64,000 nt of DNA from Bacteroidales bacterium UBA1173 (lineage in GTDB: Bacteria; Bacteroidota; Bacteroidia; Bacteroidales; F082). The position numbers and the translations under genes are program-made. The stretch spans positions 590-64,589 of the forward strand of contig DBYZ01000011.1 of NCBI GenBank assembly GCA_002311655.1, read 5' to 3'. Below the pieces are notes generated by a model. It had not been told where the DNA came from. It saw only the letters and a program-made list of their open reading frames with translations, and searched no databases. This document shows, one piece after another, positions 48,597 to 57,485 of the stretch (its first letter is position 1; every line of letters starts with the position of its first letter).

Positions 48597-50060
48597 ATGA
48601 ACGAAATTGTAACAACATTAAAACCTGAAGGCGTTTGGAAAGAATTCCAAGGCATCATGGGCGTGCCACGTCCTTCAAAAAGAGAAGAGAAAATGGTCGC
48701 TTACCTTGAAAAATGGGCAAAAGACCATAAGGTGGAATACAAGAAAGAACCTTGCGGCAACATCATCCTGAGCGTGCCGGCCACCAAAGGCATGGAAAAC
48801 CGCCAGACCGTCATCCTGCAGGCTCACATGGACATGGTGTGCGAGAAAAACGGCGACAAGGTCCACGACTTCGACAAAGACCCTATCGAGGCTGTGCTTA
48901 AAGGCGAATGGCTGCATGCTAACGGCACCACTCTCGGCGCTGACGATGGCATAGGCGTGGCTGCTGCATTGGCAGTGATCACTGACAAAAACGTGAAACA
49001 CGGTCCACTTGAGTGCATCTTCACAGTGGACGAAGAGACAGGTCTCACCGGCGCCGAGAAACTCGACCCGAAAGACTTCACTGGCCGTATCCTCCTCAAC
49101 CTCGACTCAGAAGACGAAGGCGAGATATTCATCGGATGCGCAGGAGGCATGGACACCATCGTCAAGATTTTCTACAAACTCGAGAACGCCCCTGAAGGCT
49201 ACATCCCTTACGACATCAAGGTCAGCGGACTGAAAGGCGGTCACTCAGGCGACGACATCAACAAGAACCTTGCCAACGCTAACAAGCTGTTAACCAGAAT
49301 CTTATGGCAGGCCACCAACGACTACGACCTCCGTATCTACGACATACAGGGCGGTAACCTCCGCAACGCTATTGCACGCGAGGCAACAGCCGTTGTCTTC
49401 ATCCCGAAAGACTGCGCCAAGAAATTCGAGGCAATGGTAAAGAAGTTTGAGAAGAGCTTCAAGAACGAATATCAAGTCACCGAGCCGGGCATCACTGTGA
49501 AAGCAAAGAAATCGGAGACCACAGCCGATGTCGTCATCGACGAGATGACACAATTCGACCTCCTGAACGGCCTCCTCACCTGCCCTCACGGCGTCATCGA
49601 ATGGTCACAGACCGTCCCGAACTTCGTGGAGACATCGACCAACCTCGCTTCAGTGAAGAAAAAAGAAGGTTATTTCTTCATCCAGACATCACAGCGCAGC
49701 TCCATCGAGTCGGCTAAGGAATACGCAGCGGCTATGGTTGAGGCTTGCTTCAACCTCGCTAACGCAGAGGTGAAACATACAGACGGCTACCCGGGCTGGA
49801 CACCTAACCCAAACTCAGCAATCTGCGCCATCGCTGAGAAAGTCTATAAGAAACGTTTCGGCAAAGACCCGAAAGTGAAAGCCATCCACGCAGGTCTCGA
49901 ATGCGGCCTCATCGGCGACAAAATCGCTGGCATGGACATGATTTCATTCGGCCCTACCCTCCGCGGCGTGCACTCCCCTGACGAGAGAATCGAAATCAAG
50001 ACAGTCCAGATGTTCTGGGATCTGTTGTGCGATATCTTACTCGAGGCACCGAAGAAATAA
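48597..50060 (+). CDS. pepD: Aminoacyl-histidine dipeptidase (M20 family)
   Basis: A 487-residue di-zinc peptidase cleaving Xaa-His and related dipeptides in the cytoplasm. M20 signatures are LQAHMDMVCEKN (His and Asp), LGADDGIGVAAALA (bridging Asp), FTVDEETGLTGA (catalytic Glu-Glu) and LNLDSEDEGE. The C-terminal metal His is in LRGVHSPDERIEI. The lid domain includes VSGLKGGHSGDDI. Length and order match PepD. The 201-bp upstream gap is AT-rich with no exact -7 box. Codon use is strongly biased, suggesting high expression. Confidence 0.95.
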   Translation: MNEIVTTLKPEGVWKEFQGIMGVPRPSKREEKMVAYLEKWAKDHKVEYKKEPCGNIILSVPATKGMENRQTVILQAHMDMVCEKNGDKVHDFDKDPIEAVLKGEWLHANGTTLGADDGIGVAAALAVITDKNVKHGPLECIFTVDEETGLTGAEKLDPKDFTGRILLNLDSEDEGEIFIGCAGGMDTIVKIFYKLENAPEGYIPYDIKVSGLKGGHSGDDINKNLANANKLLTRILWQATNDYDLRIYDIQGGNLRNAIAREATAVVFIPKDCAKKFEAMVKKFEKSFKNEYQVTEPGITVKAKKSETTADVVIDEMTQFDLLNGLLTCPHGVIEWSQTVPNFVETSTNLASVKKKEGYFFIQTSQRSSIESAKEYAAAMVEACFNLANAEVKHTDGYPGWTPNPNSAICAIAEKVYKKRFGKDPKVKAIHAGLECGLIGDKIAGMDMISFGPTLRGVHSPDERIEIKTVQMFWDLLCDILLEAPKK

Positions 50061-50062
50061 CC

Positions 50063-50244
50063 TGTCATTTCGAGCGCAGGCGAAGCATTCCCCATCGTCA
50101 TTTCGAGCGTAACGAAGTGAAGTCGAGAAATCTCCACCATCTGGATTGTTCCGAAACATTCAAATGCCGGAGATTTATTCACCTGAGGTGAATGCTTTCG
50201 CAAAGCTCAGGTCTCCATTTCGCTCCGCTTCAGTCGAAATGACG
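50063..50244. repeat. TCATTTCGA dispersed repeats, compound copy (family C)
   Basis: A short forward piece (TGTCATTTCGAGCG, from 50063), a second forward copy (about 50096-50132), and a final opposed copy ending CAGTCGAAATGACG (50244). A TTCACCTGAGGTGAA palindrome (50178-50192) lies between. Confidence 0.83.
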
Positions 50245-50309
50245 TTGATAAAAAGTGGCATTTTCTTGTCACTTTTTCTTTTTTTGTCTGATATTTAAAA
50301 TATTTTCCG

Positions 50310-50317
50310 TATCTTTG
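50310..50317 (+). promoter_or_regulatory. -7 element TATCTTTG for the secreted gene pair
   Basis: Exact TAnnTTTG, 32 bp before the ATG at 50350. Confidence 0.7.
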
Positions 50318-50349
50318 TAGTTTATAATTTAGTATTTAACAGATTAACT

Positions 50350-50814
50350 ATGAAAAAATTATTTTTAACGGCGTTGATGTCATTAGGGTTCTTGTGCTCT
50401 GCATTTGCGCAGGAAGTCACCTTCACAATAGTGAAAACCGACGGAACAACAGCGAGTTACGTGATGAGCACCAGCTCTAAGATTTACTACTCCGACACCC
50501 AGCTTTTCCTCGACAACAATGGCGAAACCGTCTCTTTCAACCTGTCAAGCTTGAGAAAAGCCTATTTTTCAGAGGTACAGGATATCATTGAGACTGATAG
50601 CCAACATCTTACGATTTATCCAAATCCTGCAAACGATATTTTAAGAATAAAGAATATCTCAGATAATCAGGAGGTTACAATTTATTCAATAAACGGGGCA
50701 ATGGTAAAACGAGCCATCGTTTCAGATGACGCTGCTATCAACGTCAGCGATTTGCGCGCCGGCTTATATATAATAGGTGTAGGCAACGAGTTTTCCAAAT
50801 TCATAAAAATGTAA
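50350..50814 (+). CDS. Small secreted protein with type IX secretion sorting domain
   Basis: A 154-residue protein with a Sec signal peptide (LTALMSLGFLCSAFAQ) and a C-terminal T9SS type A sorting domain: LTIYPNPANDILRIKN, VTIYSINGAMVKRA, INVSDLRAGLYIIGVG and a basic KFIKM end. Between them is a short beta module (residues 22-80, VTFTIVKTDGTTASYVMSTS onward). That module resembles the N-terminal module of the next gene product. The protein should be exported to the cell surface by T9SS. It lies 4 bp before the beta-helix protein gene, so they are co-transcribed. Function unknown. Confidence 0.88.
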   Translation: MKKLFLTALMSLGFLCSAFAQEVTFTIVKTDGTTASYVMSTSSKIYYSDTQLFLDNNGETVSFNLSSLRKAYFSEVQDIIETDSQHLTIYPNPANDILRIKNISDNQEVTIYSINGAMVKRAIVSDDAAINVSDLRAGLYIIGVGNEFSKFIKM

Positions 50815-50818
50815 TGCC

Positions 50819-52900
50819 ATGAAGAGAGTTTTGTTCATTATATCATTGATATTCATCGGATTATCAGTCAAGGCACAGGATGGCGAATACCATGTGCGCA
50901 TTCATGGCCAGGAAAACAAAGGCATAGTTTTGGATGCACCGGTAAGCTCCATCGACAGCATGTACGTCAACGAGAACGGCAAACTTAAAGTACGGACAAC
51001 CAACAACTTATATTCATTTGACTTCACCGAGGTCGACAGTCTGACATTCCCGTTCATTCCGGCAAGCACGGGCGACATCGTTTACATAAATTATAATGGA
51101 ACGTCGGCCGAAGTCATCAACCCATACCCTATCACGCAAGTCATCGTGACGGTAAGCGAAGCGAAAGTCTCAATCACATCGCTGATTTCCAGCAATATCA
51201 CTTACGTTTTGTCAGGCACAGCCAATCCGGGCCGTTTTGCCATTGAAAGCGTTACAACGCCAACCATCAAGCTAAACGGTGTAAATCTGACAAACCCTAC
51301 AGGAAAAGCCATGGATCTGACATGCGATGCCGGTGTAATCCTTGAAATTGTCGACGGCACAACGAATTCGCTCAGCGACGGCACCGAAAGCGACAAGAAA
51401 GCAGCTCTTATGAGCAACAGCGACTTATTAGTTCAAGGAAACGGCACTTTGAACGTCACAAGTTTCGTAAAACATCCAATAAAAGTTAAAGGAATCTGCA
51501 CCATCAACTCTGGTAACTTTGTGATTACCAGCGACGTGGAAGATGTCAACGGTCTCTCAGCCGACAGCACCCTAGTAATCAACGGTGGCTCGTTCAACAT
51601 CACAATGAACGGCGATATTTCAAAAGGCATAAAATGCGACGACAACATGACTATCAACGGCGGAGATTTCACCATAGTGGCAGCAGGAAGCACAATAGAG
51701 GAAACCGTTAATAATCAAGTAGTTCCGTCATATTGTACGGCAATAAAATGCGACAATAACATCAACATCAACGGAGGCACGTTCAACATCACATTGCCGA
51801 CCACCAACCACGGCGGAAAGTCAATAAGCGCTGATGGAAACATCACCATAACCAGCGGCACTTTCGACATCCTCACACAAGGAGACGGCGCAGCTTACAC
51901 CGTCACTGGAAGCACCAAAGACTCATACACCTCATCATGCCTGAAATGTGACGGAAACATGGAGATTCTGGGTGGTAATTTGCTTTTGAGAAGCACCGGA
52001 GCAGGCGGAAAAGGCATCAACTCTGGCGGCACTATGAAAATCGGTCTGGAAAACGCCAACAACGACGACCTCATACTTAATGTCACCACCAGCGGAGAGC
52101 GTATCACAGTAGAAGCTGGCAGCGGCGGCGGATGGTGGCCAGGCGGCGAAGGCGAATATGCCAACCCGAAGGCTATCAAAGCTGATAGCAATCTAACGAT
52201 CAACAGCGGAAACATCACCGTAAACTGTACCCAGACGCAGAACGAGGGTGGCGAATGCATAGAGAGCAAAGCCTTATTGACCATCAACGGCGGTAACATC
52301 GAGGCTTATTCGAAGAAAGACGATGCCGTCAACGCTTCCAACCAACTGATTATCAATGGTGGAATATATTACGTTCACAGCGATGCCAACGACGGCACCG
52401 ACTGTAACGGCACCATGCAGCTCAACGGCGGTTTATGCATCTCCAACGGCTCACGTTCGCCAGAAGAAGGCTTCGACTGCGACAATAACCAGTTTAAAAT
52501 CACTGGAGGCACACACATTGGAACTGGCGGAGGAACCAGCAACCCGACATCAAGCGTCTGCACCCAGCCGAGCATGAAAATCAACACACAGCCGGGATAC
52601 GCCATCCAGATTCTCAAGTCAGACGGCACAGTTGTCTGCACCTACCAATGCCCGACATTCACCAGTGGCGGCGGTGGTGGACCAGGAGGCGGCGGCAACA
52701 GCATGGTGATGCTCTTCACCGACCCGCAGCTTCAGACAGGTCAAACATATACAATAAAGTATAACGGAACAATCAGCGGTGGCACCAACTGGAACGGGTA
52801 TTATACAGGAAATGTGACATACAGCGGCGGTCAAAGCACCACAGCGACATTGAATTCAATGTACACCACAGTGAGCGCTGGTGGTGGCGGAGGCTGGTAA
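50819..52900 (+). CDS. Secreted Cthe_2159-like carbohydrate-binding beta-helix protein
   Basis: A 693-residue exported protein with a signal peptide (LFIISLIFIGLSVKAQ). An N-terminal beta module (residues 24-80) is followed by a right-handed beta-helix of the Cthe_2159 type. The repeats have the form ...L-(V/T)-I-N-G-G-(T/S/N)-F-(N/D)-I..., for example TINGGDFTIVAAG, ININGGTFNITLP and TINGGNIEAYSKKDDAVNAS. The family binds acidic polysaccharides such as polygalacturonate in other bacteria. The C terminus is glycine-rich (GGGGGPGGGG and a final GGGGGW) without a recognisable T9SS domain. The stop is directly adjacent to the rimO stop on the other strand. It pairs with the small T9SS protein upstream. 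Confidence 0.85.
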   Translation: MKRVLFIISLIFIGLSVKAQDGEYHVRIHGQENKGIVLDAPVSSIDSMYVNENGKLKVRTTNNLYSFDFTEVDSLTFPFIPASTGDIVYINYNGTSAEVINPYPITQVIVTVSEAKVSITSLISSNITYVLSGTANPGRFAIESVTTPTIKLNGVNLTNPTGKAMDLTCDAGVILEIVDGTTNSLSDGTESDKKAALMSNSDLLVQGNGTLNVTSFVKHPIKVKGICTINSGNFVITSDVEDVNGLSADSTLVINGGSFNITMNGDISKGIKCDDNMTINGGDFTIVAAGSTIEETVNNQVVPSYCTAIKCDNNININGGTFNITLPTTNHGGKSISADGNITITSGTFDILTQGDGAAYTVTGSTKDSYTSSCLKCDGNMEILGGNLLLRSTGAGGKGINSGGTMKIGLENANNDDLILNVTTSGERITVEAGSGGGWWPGGEGEYANPKAIKADSNLTINSGNITVNCTQTQNEGGECIESKALLTINGGNIEAYSKKDDAVNASNQLIINGGIYYVHSDANDGTDCNGTMQLNGGLCISNGSRSPEEGFDCDNNQFKITGGTHIGTGGGTSNPTSSVCTQPSMKINTQPGYAIQILKSDGTVVCTYQCPTFTSGGGGGPGGGGNSMVMLFTDPQLQTGQTYTIKYNGTISGGTNWNGYYTGNVTYSGGQSTTATLNSMYTTVSAGGGGGW

Positions 52901-54193
52901 TTAAATCACTTCTCCGTAGCAATCGAAATAATCGGCTTGAGTAATCTTCACATTGACGAAAGAGCCGATTTCTAACTTATTGTCTTTCATCGAGATAAGC
53001 ACCTCGTCATCGACTTCAGGCGAGTCGTATTGGGTGCGACCGACATAGTAACCGCCTTCGGTGCGGTCGATGAGCACTTTTTCAGTCCTTCCAAGACGTT
53101 TGGAATTGATTTCCAATGAGATATCCTGCTGTACATCCATGAATTTATCAACGCGCGCCTTCTTCACCTCTTCAGGAACGTCGTCCTCAAGTTCGTAGGC
53201 AGGCGTTCCCTCTTCTGCCGAGTATGCAAACACGCCGGCACGCTCGAACCGCATCTCCTTGATGAAATCTATCAACTCATTGAACTGCTCCTCCGTCTCG
53301 CCAGGGAAACCGACGATAAACGTGCTTCTGAAAGCGATATCAGGAACGTATGAACGGACTTTCTTGACAAATTCGATGGTTTGCTCACGAGTCACACCAC
53401 GGCGCATAGCCTTCAAGATAGGCGTGCTGACATGCTGCAAAGGCAAATCAATGTAATGACAAATCTTTGCGTTGTCGCGCATCAACTCGAGCAACTCCAC
53501 TGGGAATCCAAGCGGATAGCCGTAATGCAGACGAATCCAGTCGATGCCGTCTATTTCAGTCAACTTCTGAACCAACTCCACGATATGCGACTTTCCGTCA
53601 ATGTCATAACCGTAATATGTGAGGTCTTGAGCGATGAGTATCAGCTCTTTAACGCCTTTCTTTGCCAAATTTTCAGCCTCTTTAACGAGGTCTTCCATCG
53701 GCACCGACTTATGGTCGCCGCGAATCAACGGGATCGCACAGAAGGCGCAATGACGGTTGCAGCCCTCGGAAATCTTCAGATATGCGTAATGCGATGGCGT
53801 CGAAAGCACGCGCTCGCAGCAATATTCCGCATGAAAATCGGATTTCAGGATATCGGCCGCCACATGTTGCACAGGCTCCACTCCAAAGAAAGCGTCAACC
53901 TCATGAATCTCCTTGCTGAGTTCTTTTTTGTAACGCTCCGAGAGACAGCCCATCACATATAACTTCTTGATTTTATTGGCTTTACGCAACTCTGCATATT
54001 CCAAGATAGTGTCAATAGACTCTTCTTTAGCATCGCCGATAAAGCCACAGGTGTTGATAATCACCACATCAGATTTCTCATCTGAATCGTGGACGATTTT
54101 ATATGTGTTGTTAAGCAAAGCCGCAAGATGCTCCGAGTCGACTTTGTTTTTCGAACAACCTAAAGTAACAATATTTAAGACGGGCTTTTTCAT
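52901..54193 (-). CDS. rimO: Ribosomal protein S12 methylthiotransferase
   Basis: A radical-SAM enzyme that methylthiolates an aspartate of S12. The 430 residues include the UPF0004 domain (VTLGCSKNKVDSE, INTCGFIGDAKEESID), whose Cys residues hold the auxiliary cluster. The radical-SAM motif is SEGCNRHCAFCAIPLIRG and the TRAM domain is at the C terminus. The SKN signature distinguishes RimO from MiaB. Its ATG overlaps the ftsY stop as TAATG, so translation is coupled. Confidence 0.96.
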   Translation of the reverse strand: MKKPVLNIVTLGCSKNKVDSEHLAALLNNTYKIVHDSDEKSDVVIINTCGFIGDAKEESIDTILEYAELRKANKIKKLYVMGCLSERYKKELSKEIHEVDAFFGVEPVQHVAADILKSDFHAEYCCERVLSTPSHYAYLKISEGCNRHCAFCAIPLIRGDHKSVPMEDLVKEAENLAKKGVKELILIAQDLTYYGYDIDGKSHIVELVQKLTEIDGIDWIRLHYGYPLGFPVELLELMRDNAKICHYIDLPLQHVSTPILKAMRRGVTREQTIEFVKKVRSYVPDIAFRSTFIVGFPGETEEQFNELIDFIKEMRFERAGVFAYSAEEGTPAYELEDDVPEEVKKARVDKFMDVQQDISLEINSKRLGRTEKVLIDRTEGGYYVGRTQYDSPEVDDEVLISMKDNKLEIGSFVNVKITQADYFDCYGEVI

Positions 54194-55149
54194 TATTGGA
54201 ACAAAGAGTCAACGAATTCTTTTCTATCGAAAATCTGGAGGTTCTCCATCTTCTCTCCCACTCCGATGTATTTCACCGGAATCTTGAACTGGTCGGAGAT
54301 GCCGATGACCACGCCACCTTTGGCAGTACCGTCTAACTTGGTGAGTGCCAATGCGTTGACCTCTGTCGCAGCGATAAACTGACGAGCCTGTTCGATGGCG
54401 TTCTGTCCTGTTGAAGCGTCCAAAACGAGCAACACCTCATGCGGTGCATCCGGAATCACTTTCTGGCACACTTTCTTAATCTTCGAGAGCTCGTTCATCA
54501 AGCCGACTTTATTGTGCAGACGGCCTGCGGTGTCAATCAAAACCACGTCAGCGCCTTGTGCCACTGCTGATTTCACTGTGTCGAACGCCACAGATGCCGG
54601 GTCAGCGCCCATGCCTTGAGACACAATCGGGACATCGACGCGGTCGGCCCAAATCTTGAGCTGGTCGACAGCGGCCGCGCGGAATGTGTCGGAAGCACCG
54701 AGGACGACTTTCTTGCCTGCCATCTTGAAGTTATAAGCAAGTTTGCCGATGGTGGTGGTCTTACCAACGCCGTTCACGCCCACTACCATGATAACATACG
54801 GTTTCTTATCTTCCGGAAGGTCGAAGCTGCTGCCGTCGCCAGAGTTATTTTCCTGCAACAAAGAAGCGATTTCTTCCTTCAATATCGAGTTTAACTCACT
54901 GGTTCCCACATACTTATCGCGAGCCACACGTTTCTGGATGCGGTCGATAATCTTCAAAGTTGTATCGACTCCGACGTCTGACGTCACAAGAATCTCCTCA
55001 AGGTTATCCAAAACCTCATCATCGACCGTCGACTTGCCGACTATCGCTTTCGAGATGCGGTCAAACACGCTGGTTCTTGTCTTCTCCAGACCTTTGTTCA
55101 GGTCTTCTTTAGCTTCTTTATCTCTCTTAAAAAACGAAAATAATCCCAT
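54193..55149 (-). CDS. ftsY: Signal recognition particle receptor FtsY
   Basis: An SRP-type GTPase that docks ribosomes translating membrane proteins at the inner membrane. The 318 residues have the N domain (LEKTRTSVFDRISKAI) and the G domain: G1 VVGVNGVGKTTTIGKLA, GASDTFRAAAVDQL, DTAGRLHNK, TKLDGTAKGG and a closing GVGEKMENLQIFD. The acidic A domain is nearly absent, as is common here. The ATG at 55149 (MGLFSFFKR) is preferred to the in-frame codon 18 bp upstream, because a TATCTTTG box is at 55172-55165. It forms an operon with rimO. Confidence 0.97.
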   Translation of the reverse strand: MGLFSFFKRDKEAKEDLNKGLEKTRTSVFDRISKAIVGKSTVDDEVLDNLEEILVTSDVGVDTTLKIIDRIQKRVARDKYVGTSELNSILKEEIASLLQENNSGDGSSFDLPEDKKPYVIMVVGVNGVGKTTTIGKLAYNFKMAGKKVVLGASDTFRAAAVDQLKIWADRVDVPIVSQGMGADPASVAFDTVKSAVAQGADVVLIDTAGRLHNKVGLMNELSKIKKVCQKVIPDAPHEVLLVLDASTGQNAIEQARQFIAATEVNALALTKLDGTAKGGVVIGISDQFKIPVKYIGVGEKMENLQIFDRKEFVDSLFQ

Positions 55150-55164
55150 GACAAAACTTTTTTG

Positions 55165-55172
55165 CAAAGATA
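55165..55172 (-). promoter_or_regulatory. -7 element TATCTTTG for ftsY-rimO
   Basis: Exact TAnnTTTG on the minus strand, 15 bp before the FtsY ATG. Confidence 0.7.
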
Positions 55173-55177
55173 ATAAA

Positions 55178-55241
55178 TCTCTCGCAGATACCGCTGATTT
55201 AACAGATTTTTTTCGGCGTCATCTGCGCAATCCGCGAGAGA
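55178..55241. repeat. CGCAGAT dispersed repeat, family D
   Basis: Arms TCTCTCGC (55178-55185) and GCGAGAGA (55234-55241) enclose AGATACCGCTGATTT and CATCTGCGCAATCC. It is a shorter relative of the copy at 28375-28536. Confidence 0.72.
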
Positions 55242-55254
55242 CTTTCTAAACCTC

Positions 55255-55284
55255 AAAAAGCTCTCCCGCCGAAACGGGAAAGCT
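55255..55284 (-). terminator. Terminator after the DUF4295 gene
   Basis: Minus-strand AGCTTTCCCG-TTTCGG-CGGGAGAGCT with one mismatch, followed by TTTTT. Confidence 0.8.
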
Positions 55285-55312
55285 ATTCTAAATCAATTCA
55301 AAAAACTATATA

Positions 55313-55465
55313 TTAGTTCTTTGCGATGAATTCCTGAGCCTGATCAATCGGGACGATGGTCTCTTCAAAATAGTAAGCACCAGTCTTCTCTGATCTCTTC
55401 ATTTTGATGACCTTCGTGAATTCTTTTCCAGCTGTGTGCAATGATGCAACTACCTTCTTTGCCAT
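55313..55465 (-). CDS. DUF4295 family protein, 50 residues
   Basis: A very small basic protein beginning MAKKVVASLHTAGKEFTKVI, then KMKRSEKTGAYYFEETIVP and ending EFIAKN. This is the DUF4295 pattern, found in Bacteroidota beside the L33 gene; it is probably ribosome-associated, but that is inferred from its neighbourhood. It starts 10 bp after rpmG and is followed by a terminator. Confidence 0.92.
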   Translation of the reverse strand: MAKKVVASLHTAGKEFTKVIKMKRSEKTGAYYFEETIVPIDQAQEFIAKN

Positions 55466-55475
55466 ATCCTAAATC

Positions 55476-55664
55476 TTATTTAATTTCTTTGTGAAGAGTC
55501 ATTTTCTTGAGGATTGGGTTGTATTTCATGAGTTCCAATCTCTCTGGGGTGTTCTTCTTGTTCTTTGTGGTAACGTAACGAGAAGTTCCCGGGATGCCTG
55601 TTGCCTTTTGCTCGGTGCACTCCAAAATCACTTGTACGCGTGCGTCTTTAACTTTCTTTGACAT
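55476..55664 (-). CDS. rpmG: 50S ribosomal protein L33
   Basis: A 62-residue large-subunit protein. VQVILECTEQKATGIPGTSR, then YVTTKNKKNTPERLELMKYN and PILKKMTLHKEIK are diagnostic. The paired zinc cysteines of the C+ form are missing (only one Cys), so it is the zinc-free type. The common Bacteroidota partner rpmB (L28) is not upstream here; rpmG is the first gene, with a TATTTTTG box at 55700-55693. Confidence 0.97.
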   Translation of the reverse strand: MSKKVKDARVQVILECTEQKATGIPGTSRYVTTKNKKNTPERLELMKYNPILKKMTLHKEIK

Positions 55665-55692
55665 ATCTATTTCCTTTCAAATTTTCGGACTG

Positions 55693-55700
55693 CAAAAATA
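55693..55700 (-). promoter_or_regulatory. -7 element TATTTTTG for rpmG
   Basis: Exact TAnnTTTG on the minus strand, 28 bp before the rpmG ATG. Confidence 0.68.
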
Positions 55701-55778
55701 CATTTTTTTTTGATACGTTCCAATATTTTTCAGTCAAAAAATTTTAAAAATTTAACAATTTGATTATCAATAATTTAA

Positions 55779-57479
55779 TTATTCCTTGTTGATAATTTTG
55801 TTGACAACCTCGAGAATTTCAGCCTCTTTTTTGATAGCAGCCGCCTCAATCTTTGCGCCATCGGCGACGATTTTGTCGGCAAATGCTCTGTCCTTAAGAC
55901 CAGCGGCGTTGATTTTAACGTTGAGATATGCACCCATGACAGCGCTTCTGCAGCACAAAGCACCAACTCCGGCGTCTGAAACTGATGCAGGGTTGCCTGT
56001 CTTTGCCATTGCCTCGACGATATCGAATGCCTCAAATGCCACATTCATGGTCTTGAACGGAACCTTTGTCGCATATTGTGATGCGAGTTCAAGAGCTTCC
56101 ATACGAGCAGCCTTGTCGGCGTCGGTCTTCTTAGGCATCTGTAATGCTGCCATAATCTTGTTGAAAGCGTTAGTGTCTTCGTCGACCAGGTCAAGTAACT
56201 GATCCTTAAGGATTTGACCTCTTTCAGCAACCTTCGAGAACTCTTCCCAACGCTCATCCCAACCTGGTTTGTGTGATGACAAGTTAGCCACCATCGTTGC
56301 CAATGCTGCGCCGAGAGCGCCCATATATGCAGAGATTGAACCGCCACCTGGAGCCGGGCTCTCGCTGGCTGTCTCGTTGGCAAAGCCTGTGCATGTCATG
56401 TCAACGAGCTTCTTCTGTGTCATGTCTTCGATCAAGAATTCGATGACTTTCTCTTTCGGATTGAACGGCTTCAAATCGTCGAGACCCATCGACTTGATGG
56501 CGATCTTCATGATTTCGTCCTCGCTCACGCCCAGTGAACGCTGCTGTTTTGCGAGATAGTACTTACCAGCGTCGATAAGCACCTTCTTTGGAATCAGACC
56601 GACGATCTCACAGCCTGTCACACGCACTCCACGTGCTGCAGCCTTAGCGCAGACCTCGTCGAAGCAGACGTGAACCGGTGAAACGTTAATATTTGTGATG
56701 TTCATTGAAACCTGAGCGATGCCGTATTCCTCGATGAACCAGCCAATAGCCTTGGTGCTCTTCAGAGTGCCAGGAATCATGATGGTGTTGCCGTTTTCAT
56801 CTTTCATCGGCTTGTCGGTAACCTTCGGTCCCACTCTCTTCGGACGACCTTTCTCGCGGACGTCGAAAGCGATGGCGTTGGCGCGACGTGTCGAAGTGGT
56901 GTTGAGGTTATAGTTGATAGCGATGAGGAAGTCGCGGGCGCCCACCTGTGTGGCACCTGTCTGTGCAACGTGCTCATTCCATTCGTTCGGACCGAAATCC
57001 GGTTTCCATTCTTCTGTTCCAAGACGGCTTGACAATGACTCGTACTCGCCTGTACGGCAATAAGCCAGGTTCTTACGTTTTGGCTGGAATGCAGCCTCTT
57101 CGTAGCAGTAAATTGGGATATTGAGTTCTTCGCCGAAGCGTTTTGCGAGGTTACGTGCATAAACCACAACCTCATCCATTGTGATGTTTGAAATCGGGAT
57201 GAGAGGGCAAACGTCTGTTGCACCCTGACGTGGGTGGTCGCCGTGATGGTTGCGCATGTCGATAAGCTCAGCAGCCTTCTTCACCACGCGGAATGCGGCT
57301 TCGCACACGTTTTCCGGCTCGCCCACAAAAGTGATGACGGTACGGTTAGTTGTCGCACCCGGGTCAACGTCCAACAATTTCACGCCTTCGACCTTCTCGA
57401 TCTCGGCTGTCACCTGGTTGATGATGTTCATATCGCGACCTTCGCTGATATTCGGAACACATTCGATAAGTTGTTTCAT
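55779..57479 (-). CDS. ftcD: Bifunctional glutamate formimidoyltransferase / formimidoyl-THF cyclodeaminase
   Basis: Joins histidine breakdown to one-carbon metabolism: it moves the formimino group of formiminoglutamate to tetrahydrofolate, then releases ammonia to give methenyl-THF. The 566 residues hold an N-terminal transferase domain (ECVPNISEGRD, ATTNRTVITFVGEP, HHGDHPRQGATDVCPLIPIS with the catalytic His) to about residue 330. The C-terminal cyclodeaminase domain has SESPAPGGGSISAYMGALGA, and NAFNKIMAALQMPKK in the helical bundle. Both parts are intact, as in the animal enzyme. It follows hutI by 6 bp. Confidence 0.96.
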   Translation of the reverse strand: MKQLIECVPNISEGRDMNIINQVTAEIEKVEGVKLLDVDPGATTNRTVITFVGEPENVCEAAFRVVKKAAELIDMRNHHGDHPRQGATDVCPLIPISNITMDEVVVYARNLAKRFGEELNIPIYCYEEAAFQPKRKNLAYCRTGEYESLSSRLGTEEWKPDFGPNEWNEHVAQTGATQVGARDFLIAINYNLNTTSTRRANAIAFDVREKGRPKRVGPKVTDKPMKDENGNTIMIPGTLKSTKAIGWFIEEYGIAQVSMNITNINVSPVHVCFDEVCAKAAARGVRVTGCEIVGLIPKKVLIDAGKYYLAKQQRSLGVSEDEIMKIAIKSMGLDDLKPFNPKEKVIEFLIEDMTQKKLVDMTCTGFANETASESPAPGGGSISAYMGALGAALATMVANLSSHKPGWDERWEEFSKVAERGQILKDQLLDLVDEDTNAFNKIMAALQMPKKTDADKAARMEALELASQYATKVPFKTMNVAFEAFDIVEAMAKTGNPASVSDAGVGALCCRSAVMGAYLNVKINAAGLKDRAFADKIVADGAKIEAAAIKKEAEILEVVNKIINKE

Positions 57480-57485
57480 ATCTGT

